Positions 50,181 to 58,746 of a stretch of DNA of 64,000 nucleotides are shown here, one piece after another. The first letter of the stretch is position 1; each line of letters begins with the position of its first letter. The stretch is from Brevibacillus migulae (GTDB lineage: Bacteria > Bacillota > Bacilli > Brevibacillales > Brevibacillaceae): contig NZ_SDKD01000003.1 of assembly GCF_004521915.1 (NCBI RefSeq), forward strand, positions 124,001 through 188,000, written 5' to 3'. Under the pieces are notes generated by a model. It did no database searches. It saw only the letters and a list, made by a program, of their open reading frames with translations, and was not told where the DNA came from. A program made the position numbers and the translations under genes.

Positions 50181-52286
50181 ATGACGCGTATGATGACCTG
50201 GATTACTGTATCGATTTTATCGGTTTTATTTCTTTATACTCCGTATCTACGGGGTTTATTTTTTGATAGTGATATGTATCTTACCGAAGTAATAGTAGCT
50301 TTGGTGTTTTTAGCTTGTGCAATATATCGTTATACGAAAAAAGAGCTTGTACAACACAACAGTAATATTTATTTGATTTTGTTTATCGTTCCATTCACAT
50401 ACATCATATCCCTTACACACTCAGAGACATTCAGTGGAGCAATAGAGAATGTACTCCGTTGGATAACGTACTCAGCTTTATTTCTAATGCTGTTATGGAT
50501 GAGAAATAGTTCACTCGGGGATAAAGTAGTAGATAAACTTCTAGCTAATATGTTTCACCTTACTGGAACTTGGATAGCATTTTTCTCAGTTTTCGGTTCA
50601 TGGGGTTGGTTTGAATTTAAAGATCTCTTACTAGACTATCGCTTGACGGGAACCTTCCAATACGCGAATACGTTTGCTGCAGTCATTTGTTCTTTTTGGT
50701 TATTCGCACTTTTCACATTAACTAATAAAAATTCACCTCTTTGGAGAATCGTCCTATTTAGCTTGCCATTGGTGGCGTATGGAATTGGGTTATTTTATTC
50801 CTATTCACGCGGTGTTTTTCTTGTTTTTCCTTTTGTATGGTTACTTGGACTGCTTATATTAAAAATAAGAGAACAACTGGCATATATTTTGTTTACGGCC
50901 GTATCTACAGTTGCAGCATTGTTTGTATTTAAACAAATGGTCAGCACTGCCGAGAGTGAAATACACGTTGGAGTCATTCCATTTTTCGTTACAACATTAA
51001 TTACAATAATCGTTAACATTATTATTCATTTATTGATGAAAAGGGTTAATGGCAATAACGGGTTCATTAAACTTGAGGCTCGAAAATTAGTTAAATTTGT
51101 CTTGCCTGGTGTATTTATTGTTCTAGTTTTATTAATCATGCTAGATCTCAAATCACAGGGATTGATTTATCAGCAACTTCCTGAGAGCATGCAAGCAAGG
51201 GTATCTGATATTAGCCTAGAGACATCCAGTCTGCTAGGAAGAACCAATGTTTATGAGGATGCATTTAAAGTTGTATCAGACACACCACTTATCGGAATTG
51301 GCGGAGACGGATGGAAAGTCGCTTATACAAGATACCAGGAACTTCCTTATTTTAATAATGAAGTTCATAATGGCTATCTAGAAATTTTAGTGAGTACGGG
51401 CTGGTTTGGCCTGATTACGTTTGTATTAGTAATAGGAGGTCTCTTTTTACTAATTTATCGCCGATTGCAGATTACCGTACAGGAAGATGAACGTTTGACT
51501 ATAAAAGCTGCAGTTGTTGCAGTACTAATGCTTTTCATTCATGGAGCAATCGACTTTGACTTTTCATACGGTACAGTTTGGTTCATGATAATCTGGCTAC
51601 TGGCGCTTGCTGTTCCGACAGAACCAATATTGAAGAGGAAATGGCACCTTACGTCAATTATAGAGAAAGCCATATTAGGCGTCGTGACTGTATGCGTATT
51701 ATTCTTCGGCATTTTTGCAGCTCGGTTCCTTTTGGCTGAGAAATCTGTATCTGCATTATCTAGTGAGATGTCGATTGAAGATGCTCAATCTGTTTTTGAA
51801 AGAGCTGTGTTTTTTTATCCCTATAAGGTGGAATACCATCAACAACTGGCCGATTTGTATTTAACTCGTTATCAAAATGAAAAGAATGATGATTGGAAAA
51901 CAAAAGCAATTGAACAAATATCTGTTATAGAGGAGTTGGAACCGAATAACGCAAATGCACTTCTTGCCATTTCGAAAAAATTTCTTGTTTTAGGGGAATG
52001 GGATAAGTCATTTGAATATCTAGACAAGACATTAAAAAATGATCGTTTTTCGAGCCAGGCTTTTGATGTTCTAATACAGGTTAAGACACAGATTGCGATC
52101 CAATATAATCAGGCGGGTAATAAGGAAAAAGCAATTAAATATGCGAAGCAGGCTTTGGAACATTATAAACAATATGAATTACTTTTTGACCATTATAAAG
52201 AGCAAAGTATTCCAGATAAACGCAATCTTGAACTTAATGAGCAAACACATTTGTTTATTGAACAAGCAAAAACGATTATCGGATAA
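50181..52286 (+). CDS. O-antigen ligase/polymerase-type membrane protein with C-terminal TPRs
   Basis: A 701-residue protein: about 11-13 membrane helices (residues 1-500) with the Wzy_C/WaaL-type large loop (GRTNVYEDAFKVV, LIGIGGDGW, EVHNGYLEILVSTGWFGL, including the conserved HN), then a soluble TPR-type domain (about 530-700). Family members ligate or polymerise lipid-linked glycans on the outer face. Paenibacillus alvei WsfB, an enzyme of this type, transfers the S-layer glycan to protein. Its position between S-layer genes and a glycan exporter makes an S-layer oligosaccharyltransferase a good candidate; a polymerase or wall-glycan ligase is the alternative. Confidence 0.82.
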   Translation: MTRMMTWITVSILSVLFLYTPYLRGLFFDSDMYLTEVIVALVFLACAIYRYTKKELVQHNSNIYLILFIVPFTYIISLTHSETFSGAIENVLRWITYSALFLMLLWMRNSSLGDKVVDKLLANMFHLTGTWIAFFSVFGSWGWFEFKDLLLDYRLTGTFQYANTFAAVICSFWLFALFTLTNKNSPLWRIVLFSLPLVAYGIGLFYSYSRGVFLVFPFVWLLGLLILKIREQLAYILFTAVSTVAALFVFKQMVSTAESEIHVGVIPFFVTTLITIIVNIIIHLLMKRVNGNNGFIKLEARKLVKFVLPGVFIVLVLLIMLDLKSQGLIYQQLPESMQARVSDISLETSSLLGRTNVYEDAFKVVSDTPLIGIGGDGWKVAYTRYQELPYFNNEVHNGYLEILVSTGWFGLITFVLVIGGLFLLIYRRLQITVQEDERLTIKAAVVAVLMLFIHGAIDFDFSYGTVWFMIIWLLALAVPTEPILKRKWHLTSIIEKAILGVVTVCVLFFGIFAARFLLAEKSVSALSSEMSIEDAQSVFERAVFFYPYKVEYHQQLADLYLTRYQNEKNDDWKTKAIEQISVIEELEPNNANALLAISKKFLVLGEWDKSFEYLDKTLKNDRFSSQAFDVLIQVKTQIAIQYNQAGNKEKAIKYAKQALEHYKQYELLFDHYKEQSIPDKRNLELNEQTHLFIEQAKTIIG

Positions 52287-52334
52287 TACACAAGAGAATG
52301 CCTTCAATTCATTTCCAACAATAAGGAGATTAAA

Positions 52335-53138
52335 GTGAAAACTAATCCTTTCCGATTACATTGGGTACACCGGGAATTGATTAATAATTTTTCTAAACGT
52401 GATATTGAAAGTAAATATAAAGGGTCTTTATTTGGCAAGAGTTGGATTCTATTTCATCATCTTTCGCTAATTGCGATATATACGTTTGTATTTTCGTTCA
52501 TCCTAAAAACGAAGATAAGTACAAACCAAGGTGTAATTGGTACAGATTTCGCCCTGTGGTTATATTGTGGTTTATTGCCTTGGTTGGCACTAAATGAAAC
52601 CATAACGACGTCAGTAAGAGACGTAATTTCAAAGGTGAATTACGTCAAAAAAATAGTATTCCCTCTGGAGATTTTTCCGATAGTAACTTCAATTGTTTCA
52701 TTATTTAATATGCTAATTGGTTTGATAATGCTAATACTTGGTTTAGTTGTTTTGGGTAATGGCCTACATTGGAGTATAGTATATCTACCTTTGATATTGC
52801 CTGCCTTACATTTTTTGGGGAGTGGAATTGGCTTCATACTCTCCTCTCTTGGGGTTTATTTTCGTGATCTAGGTCAAATTATTGGACTCGTTTCAACAGT
52901 ATGGCTTTACGCTACACCAGTTTTATACACCGAAGAAATGATTCCAGAAAAGTATATGTGGATATTTAATTTAAATCCATTAACAAAAGTCGTGACCTAT
53001 TTCCGTGACACCCTTTTTTGGGGGAATAATCCTGATTTATTATTTTTATTAGAGTTTTCGCTTTTTAGTCTGGTTATATACTTTATAGGTTTTGTTATAT
53101 TTCATAAGCTGAAAAAAGGCTTTGCAGACGTACTATAG
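52335..53138 (+). CDS. Polysaccharide ABC exporter permease (Wzm/TagG type)
   Basis: A 267-residue ABC-2 permease with six membrane helices. The N-terminus (FSKRDIESKYKGSLFGKSWIL) and the SSLGVYFRDLGQIIGL and YATPVLYTEEMIPE segments are typical of O-antigen and teichoic acid exporters. GTG start after AAGGAG. It pairs with the ATPase gene that follows directly. Confidence 0.92.
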   Translation: MKTNPFRLHWVHRELINNFSKRDIESKYKGSLFGKSWILFHHLSLIAIYTFVFSFILKTKISTNQGVIGTDFALWLYCGLLPWLALNETITTSVRDVISKVNYVKKIVFPLEIFPIVTSIVSLFNMLIGLIMLILGLVVLGNGLHWSIVYLPLILPALHFLGSGIGFILSSLGVYFRDLGQIIGLVSTVWLYATPVLYTEEMIPEKYMWIFNLNPLTKVVTYFRDTLFWGNNPDLLFLLEFSLFSLVIYFIGFVIFHKLKKGFADVL

Positions 53139-53156
53139 TTGGAAAGGTACGGAGAG

Positions 53157-54428
53157 ATGACAGAGATGATTAAATTGAGAAATATAGGTAAAAAATTCCA
53201 TGACTATTCTAATCCAATCGAACGGTTTAAGGAGTTTTTTATCCCGGGAAAAAGGGATCAATTTTGGGCTTTAAAGAATATAAACCTAGATATCGGTAGA
53301 GGTCAAACCGTTGCAATTATTGGCCCAAATGGTTCGGGGAAAAGTACCCTTTTGCAAGTAATCGCTGGGATTCTTCACCCTAGCCATGGGGATATTCAGG
53401 TGAATGGTAAAGTTTCCGCTCTACTTGAACTAGGGGCTGGATTTAACCCTGATTTTACAGGAAAAGAAAATGTTTATTTAAACGCTTCGATTCTTGGTAT
53501 GTCTCAGGGTGAGATTGATAAAAAGTTTAATGATATTGTTTCGTTTTCAGGTATAGGTGAATTTATTAGTAAACCAGTAAAAACATATTCAAGCGGAATG
53601 TTTGTAAGATTGGCTTTTGCCACAGCGATAAACGTAGACCCTGATATATTAATCATCGATGAAGCACTTGCAGTGGGGGATGTAGCTTTTCAACAAAGGT
53701 GTATGACCAAAATAAAACAATTGCAATCTGAAGGAAAGACTATTATTTTTGTTTCTCACGATACATCTGCAGTAAAGAGCTTGTGCGATCATGCAGTTCT
53801 CATGCACCATGGTGAGATTATCGAACAAGGCAATCCAGAATTAATGGTAAATAAGTATTTAAAACTTGTATACCAAGAGACTTTGTCCGGAGTATCCGAA
53901 GAAGAGGAGAAAGTGTGGAGTCACCAAAGGAAAGATGCAGATATTAAGATGGTTACCGTCATTCCTAATATTGATAATCGATTTGGCAATGAGATGGCCA
54001 AAATCATTGGTGTAGGGATTTTCGATAATCAAGATAATGCAATAACGGTTGTAGACTCCTCTGACCAAAAGGTCAACGTGAAAATATCTGTAAAGTACAT
54101 GGCCCAAGTAGATAATCCGATTATCGGTTTTGTTATGCGAGATCGATTAGGAAATGATATAACCGCAACTAACACATATCTCGAAGGGATAAAAATCGAT
54201 AAAGGAGATAAAAATATGATCCAAACTATATTGTTTGAGATCCATGTTCCAGAGTTATTAAAAGGTCATTATTCGATATCTCCCGCTATTGCTAACGGCT
54301 CTTTATCTAACCATGATATGTGTGATTGGATTGATAATGCGATAACTTTTGAAGTTACCAATTCAAGGTTAGTATATGGAATGATGCGGCTACCTACCGA
54401 GATTTCATATTCTACATTTAAAGGGTGA
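53157..54428 (+). CDS. Polysaccharide ABC exporter ATPase with C-terminal glycan-binding extension (Wzt type)
   Basis: A 423-residue protein. The nucleotide-binding domain (1 to about 240) has Walker A GPNGSGKST (56-64), signature YSSGMFVRLAFA and Walker B ILIIDEALAVGD. The last 170 or so residues form a beta-sandwich-like extension, as in Wzt proteins that recognise a modified non-reducing end of the chain before export; TagH lacks this kind of domain. Start ATG 53157 with AAAGG 9 bases upstream; ATG 53166 is also possible. The stop overlaps a GTG just before the methyltransferase gene. Confidence 0.9.
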   Translation: MTEMIKLRNIGKKFHDYSNPIERFKEFFIPGKRDQFWALKNINLDIGRGQTVAIIGPNGSGKSTLLQVIAGILHPSHGDIQVNGKVSALLELGAGFNPDFTGKENVYLNASILGMSQGEIDKKFNDIVSFSGIGEFISKPVKTYSSGMFVRLAFATAINVDPDILIIDEALAVGDVAFQQRCMTKIKQLQSEGKTIIFVSHDTSAVKSLCDHAVLMHHGEIIEQGNPELMVNKYLKLVYQETLSGVSEEEEKVWSHQRKDADIKMVTVIPNIDNRFGNEMAKIIGVGIFDNQDNAITVVDSSDQKVNVKISVKYMAQVDNPIIGFVMRDRLGNDITATNTYLEGIKIDKGDKNMIQTILFEIHVPELLKGHYSISPAIANGSLSNHDMCDWIDNAITFEVTNSRLVYGMMRLPTEISYSTFKG

Positions 54429-54433
54429 TTATA

Positions 54434-55927
54434 GTGGAATTTACAGGAGAACGGGTTGTTCCAGGAAAAGTCCCTATTGATCTATACCGTGAACATATTA
54501 CTAGGTACCTTTTTGCCAAGAGTTTTATTCAACCTGGCGATAAGGTATTAGATGTAGGCTGCGGTACCGGTTACGGAACGTATGAATTAGCTTGCATTCC
54601 AAATGCGAACGTCATTGGTATTGATATTTCGCATGAGGCTATTAGTTATGGAACAGAGAATTTTATAAAGGATAACTTAGAATATCTGCAAATGGATTGT
54701 ACTCAGTTGGAATTAGAAGAGTCAGTGTTTGATGCCGTCGTTTCATTTGAGGTGATAGAACATCTGGAACAAACAGAAAAATATCTCAATGAAATTAAGA
54801 AAGTATTAAAAGAAGAGGGGGTATTTATTGTATCTACCCCAAACAAGAAAATGTATTCAGATGTTCAAAGTGATTATGAAAATCCCTACCATGTAAAAGA
54901 ATATTATCTTAATGAGTTCATTGCTATTTTAAAAAGGGAATTTACTAATGTATCCATATATCTTCAAGATTTTATACAAGGTATAACCATAAAACCTTTC
55001 ATGTTAGAAAATGAGTCCTTGGGTTATGTGACAAAGGTTCCACTTGAAGATACTAAGGTAGATCCAGAATCTACATCCTTTTTTGTTGCAGTATGTTCAA
55101 ACGTAGATGTTGATGTAATAGAAGAGCTCATTTTCCCTTTTACTAACAGCAATATCATATCTGAGAAAGATAAATGGATATCAGTTCTTCAAGAAGAAGT
55201 TAGCAAACGGGACGAAAGCGTATATAGGTTGCAAGAAGAAAATGAAGAAAAGGATAAATGGATATCTGCTCTTAGACATGAAGTCGTTCAACGAGATGAA
55301 AGCATGTTGAGGTTGCGACAAGAAAGTGAAGAAAAGGATAAATGGATATCTGCTCTTAGACATGAAGTCGTTCAACGAGATGAAAGCATGTTGAGGTTGC
55401 GACAAGAAAGTGAAGAAAAGGATAAATGGATATCTGCTCTTAGACATGAAGTCGTTCAACGAGATGAAAGCATGTTGAGGTTGCGACAAGAAAGTGAAGA
55501 AAAGGATAAATGGATATCTGCTCTTAGACATGAAGTCGTTAAACGAGATGAGAGCGTGTCGAGGTTACAACAAGAGAATGAAGAAAAGGATAAATGGATA
55601 TCCACTCTCAGACATGAAGTCGTTAAACGAGATGAGAGCGTGTTGAGGTTACAACAAGAGAATGAAGAAAAGGATAAATGGATTTCCGCATTAAAGGAAG
55701 AGATTAGCAAACGAGATGAAAGTGTACTTAAGTTGCAAGAAGAAAACAAAGAAAAGGAAAAGTGGATATCCTCACTAAAGGAAGAAGTCGTTAAACGAGA
55801 TGAGAGTGTAATGTTGTTACAACAAGCAAATGAAGAATGGGGAAAAATAGTAGACACACTTAAAGAGGAAATAAGAAAGCGCGATATCAATATTTTGTCG
55901 TTGGAATCTAAAATCAATTCATATTAA
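54434..55927 (+). CDS. SAM methyltransferase fused to a long repetitive coiled coil (WbdD-like architecture)
   Basis: A 497-residue protein. Residues 1 to about 235 are a class I SAM-dependent methyltransferase: LDVGCGTGYGTYELA (motif I), GIDIS, VVSFEVIEHLEQ. From residue 244 a 28-residue unit, EKDKWISALRHEVVxRDESxxRLxQExE, occurs eight times, plus a degenerate ninth: four heptads per unit, so one long coiled coil of about 250 residues. GTG 54434 is chosen over GTG 54425 by ribosome-site spacing and by the family start EFTGER. Next to a Wzt with C-terminal extension, the layout recalls WbdD, which caps O-polysaccharide by methylation and measures its length with a coiled coil; the WbdD kinase domain is absent. 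Confidence 0.85.
   Translation: MEFTGERVVPGKVPIDLYREHITRYLFAKSFIQPGDKVLDVGCGTGYGTYELACIPNANVIGIDISHEAISYGTENFIKDNLEYLQMDCTQLELEESVFDAVVSFEVIEHLEQTEKYLNEIKKVLKEEGVFIVSTPNKKMYSDVQSDYENPYHVKEYYLNEFIAILKREFTNVSIYLQDFIQGITIKPFMLENESLGYVTKVPLEDTKVDPESTSFFVAVCSNVDVDVIEELIFPFTNSNIISEKDKWISVLQEEVSKRDESVYRLQEENEEKDKWISALRHEVVQRDESMLRLRQESEEKDKWISALRHEVVQRDESMLRLRQESEEKDKWISALRHEVVQRDESMLRLRQESEEKDKWISALRHEVVKRDESVSRLQQENEEKDKWISTLRHEVVKRDESVLRLQQENEEKDKWISALKEEISKRDESVLKLQEENKEKEKWISSLKEEVVKRDESVMLLQQANEEWGKIVDTLKEEIRKRDINILSLESKINSY
55163..55834 (+). repeat. Eight tandem 84-bp repeats in the methyltransferase gene
   Basis: Each unit is exactly 84 bp (28 codons), so copy-number change keeps the frame. 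Units 2, 3 and 4 (55247-55498) encode identical residues and appear identical in DNA; the outer units are diverged. Confidence 0.92.
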
Positions 55928-55965
55928 TTTAGATGGAAATCAAGAGAGTAAAGGGGGCAACTCGA

Positions 55966-58719
55966 TTGGATGAACAGAAAAGTGCTGTAAACAAATTACA
56001 TCAGACTGAACAAATTTTGGAGAAAACAAAATTTGTTAATGAACTTAATATACACTCGTTAGTAGAACTCAATAATCAGATTCAACGTGCGCAAAATACA
56101 AAAGCCTGGAAGATGATGTGTTTATTACGGAGATTTAATGAACAGTTTTTGAAAGGAAGCAGTGCTGAAAAAGGAAAGTTCTTAAGATGGTTTAAAAACA
56201 AGCTCTTGAATCAACCAATCACAAAAGATCAGGAGCTTATGTTCTATAGCCCCATTAAAGAAGCAAAAATTCAGAATATCGATATAACGGAAATGAATAA
56301 CACTGGTGTGGAAACAATCGATGAAGTTCAGCCAATGGGAATGATTGATACATCTTATGTAAAATATAATGTTCCGAATGGGGTAGACATTCTTAGATTT
56401 CCTGTTATTGAATGGGACTTTAGATGGCAGCGCCCGCAGCAAATGTCTGTTCAATTTGCGGATAATGGAAATCGTGTTTTTTATTTTTCAATTGATACGT
56501 TAGAGCATGAAGCTAATTTAACATATGAAGATGTCTCAAAAAAAGTAATAATAAAGGAACTCCGTAAGAATGTATGGTGGGTAAAGCTTTGCTCCAAAAA
56601 TCGATTGAATGCTTATAAAGACGTAATTGATGATACAGATGATATTCAATATTTAAAATGGTCGATTGATTATATCAAGGAAAGATTTAAATTTTCTCAT
56701 TCTGTTTCAATTTTAGATCTGCCATTTTGGGCACCGCTTGTATTTAGTTTGGAGAATAATAGAGTAATTTATGATTGTATGGATGACCATGCCGGTTTTT
56801 CTACAAACTCTGTAGAGATGTTATCTTCAGAAAAGTCATTGATTGTAAAAGCAGATTTAGTTGTAACGTCTTCTCAATTGTTATATGAAAAAGTAAAAAC
56901 TCAAAACAAGTCGACGATTCTTGTTAGAAATGCCGGTGAATACGACCATTTTGCTTCAAGGCCGCTTGCGTTCTCAGAGGAGATAGAGAAGATTACTGGT
57001 CCCGTTATTGGATATTATGGAGCCATTTCTGAGTGGTTTGATATTCAATTAATTGAACAGTTAGCAAAGCGAAATCCTAAATGGACCTTTGTTCTTGTTG
57101 GGGATACTTTCGGATGTGACACTTCGAGGGCAGAGCAACTGCCAAATGTCGTGTTCACTGGAGAAAAGCCATACACAGTTTTGCCTCAGTATCTTCATTG
57201 TTTTGATGTTTGCGTGATTCCTTTTTTAGTTAATGATCTTACGTTAGCAACGAATCCTGTCAAGGTTTACGAATATCTTGCAGCAGGCAAGCCAGTTGTT
57301 TCTACTCGTTTACCCGAATTGGAAATGATTCGCGACTACGTTTATTTAGCATCCTCTGTAGAAGAGTTTGAACAATCAATTAACCAAGCTTTAACAAAAC
57401 AGGATTTACAGAAAGCGGAAATGCGCAAAGAGTTTGCATTGGACAATACGTGGCATGCAAGATTTGTGAAATTAAATAATGAAATAAATTCCCGTTTCTA
57501 TCCAAAGGTTAGCATTATAATAGTAACCTACAACAATTGGTCGTATACGAAACAATGCTTAGACAGTTTATTTAGGAATAATGGCTATCCAAACGTTGAG
57601 ATAATTATTGTTGATAATGATTCTTCTGATGAGACTAGAATACAATTGGCGCGTATTCAGCACCCGCAATTAAAAGTCATTTTGTCACCAACGAATACAG
57701 GTTTTGCCGGTGGAAATTCAATTGGTTGTCAGGCGGCAACGGGAGAATATATTATTTTGCTCAATAACGATACAATAGTTCCCCCCGGCTGGTTAGAGAG
57801 ATTGTTAACTCCCTTACAAAAGGATCCTTCACTTGGTATGGTTGGACCAATGTCGAATTCAGTTGGCAATGACCAGATGTTAGACCATTTTGTTGGAAAT
57901 GCAATAGAAGGTGCAGATCCTAAATGGCTTGATGAGTTTTATAAACTTTATCGTTCCCGTATTCGATATACAGAATTACTCGGTTTCTTTTGTGTAGCGA
58001 TGACAAGAGAAGTTTATACAAAAATTGGCGATTTAGACGTCAATTACGGGATAGGCATGTTTGAAGATGATGATTACTGTGAGCGTGTGAGACAAAATGG
58101 TTATAAGCTCGGTATCGTAGAGGATGCCTTTGTCTACCATCATGGAAGTGTAAGCTTTAAGAAGTTGGAAAATGATAAGTATCGCTCGATTTGGGAAAAG
58201 AACAAACGCTACTTTGAACAAAAATGGGGGAAAGAGTGGCAATTTCCAAAACACCCAGCAAGTTTATTTTGGAATGCAATGGATTCCGAATCTATTGCCG
58301 AAGCCATTAGACAATCAGGGAAGAGGAGCATCTTGATTCTTGGAGAAAAAAATTGGGAGCCAGATAATCGTGGACGTAATATTGCGGTTGCTCTTGCACA
58401 AAAGGATAATCTAGTAATTGTTTATTCTCATTTTTATCATGATAAAGAATTGATAGGTACTCGCAAGGTAGGACATACACTTTATTTGACCAATAGAGTT
58501 GATTTGTTTGAAAGTACCGTTTTTGATCAAGTGTTATACTGCGGAGAATCTGATTATCATAATGATATTAAGGCCAAAGTTGTTGCAGTGGACCGAAACG
58601 CATATATTCATGAAGAAATAAGTGAGATAATTACGAAGTCAGAAGTGATAATCGAAGAGGAAACTGTGGAAAGAGTAGTCGATGCATTGACTGATAAAGC
58701 TATATTGAGTCATTCATAA
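55966..58719 (+). CDS. Bifunctional glycosyltransferase (GT4-like plus GT2)
   Basis: About 917 residues. A helical N-terminal part (1-140) is followed by a group-1 glycosyltransferase-like domain (about 142-500; WRWQRPQQMS-type segment, GYYGAISEWFD, NPVKVYEYLAAGKPVV) and a GT-A family 2 domain (about 514-760; SIIIVTYNNWSYTKQCLDSL, LLNNDTIVPPGW, and an MFEDDDYCERV acidic motif) of the rhamnosyltransferase-like subgroup. A final 140 residues resemble another GT fold fragment. TTG 55966 follows AAAGGGGG by 8 bases; ATG 55933 has no ribosome site. Two sugars are probably added by one polypeptide; donor sugars unknown. Confidence 0.85.
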   Translation: MDEQKSAVNKLHQTEQILEKTKFVNELNIHSLVELNNQIQRAQNTKAWKMMCLLRRFNEQFLKGSSAEKGKFLRWFKNKLLNQPITKDQELMFYSPIKEAKIQNIDITEMNNTGVETIDEVQPMGMIDTSYVKYNVPNGVDILRFPVIEWDFRWQRPQQMSVQFADNGNRVFYFSIDTLEHEANLTYEDVSKKVIIKELRKNVWWVKLCSKNRLNAYKDVIDDTDDIQYLKWSIDYIKERFKFSHSVSILDLPFWAPLVFSLENNRVIYDCMDDHAGFSTNSVEMLSSEKSLIVKADLVVTSSQLLYEKVKTQNKSTILVRNAGEYDHFASRPLAFSEEIEKITGPVIGYYGAISEWFDIQLIEQLAKRNPKWTFVLVGDTFGCDTSRAEQLPNVVFTGEKPYTVLPQYLHCFDVCVIPFLVNDLTLATNPVKVYEYLAAGKPVVSTRLPELEMIRDYVYLASSVEEFEQSINQALTKQDLQKAEMRKEFALDNTWHARFVKLNNEINSRFYPKVSIIIVTYNNWSYTKQCLDSLFRNNGYPNVEIIIVDNDSSDETRIQLARIQHPQLKVILSPTNTGFAGGNSIGCQAATGEYIILLNNDTIVPPGWLERLLTPLQKDPSLGMVGPMSNSVGNDQMLDHFVGNAIEGADPKWLDEFYKLYRSRIRYTELLGFFCVAMTREVYTKIGDLDVNYGIGMFEDDDYCERVRQNGYKLGIVEDAFVYHHGSVSFKKLENDKYRSIWEKNKRYFEQKWGKEWQFPKHPASLFWNAMDSESIAEAIRQSGKRSILILGEKNWEPDNRGRNIAVALAQKDNLVIVYSHFYHDKELIGTRKVGHTLYLTNRVDLFESTVFDQVLYCGESDYHNDIKAKVVAVDRNAYIHEEISEIITKSEVIIEEETVERVVDALTDKAILSHS

Positions 58720-58746
58720 GTGGTGTTTATGTTAGGAGAGGAATAA

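Noticed and set aside
55163..55834. CRISPR-like array of regular repeats
   Set aside because: The 84-bp period is coding, in frame and without spacers; repeats are contiguous and encode coiled coil.
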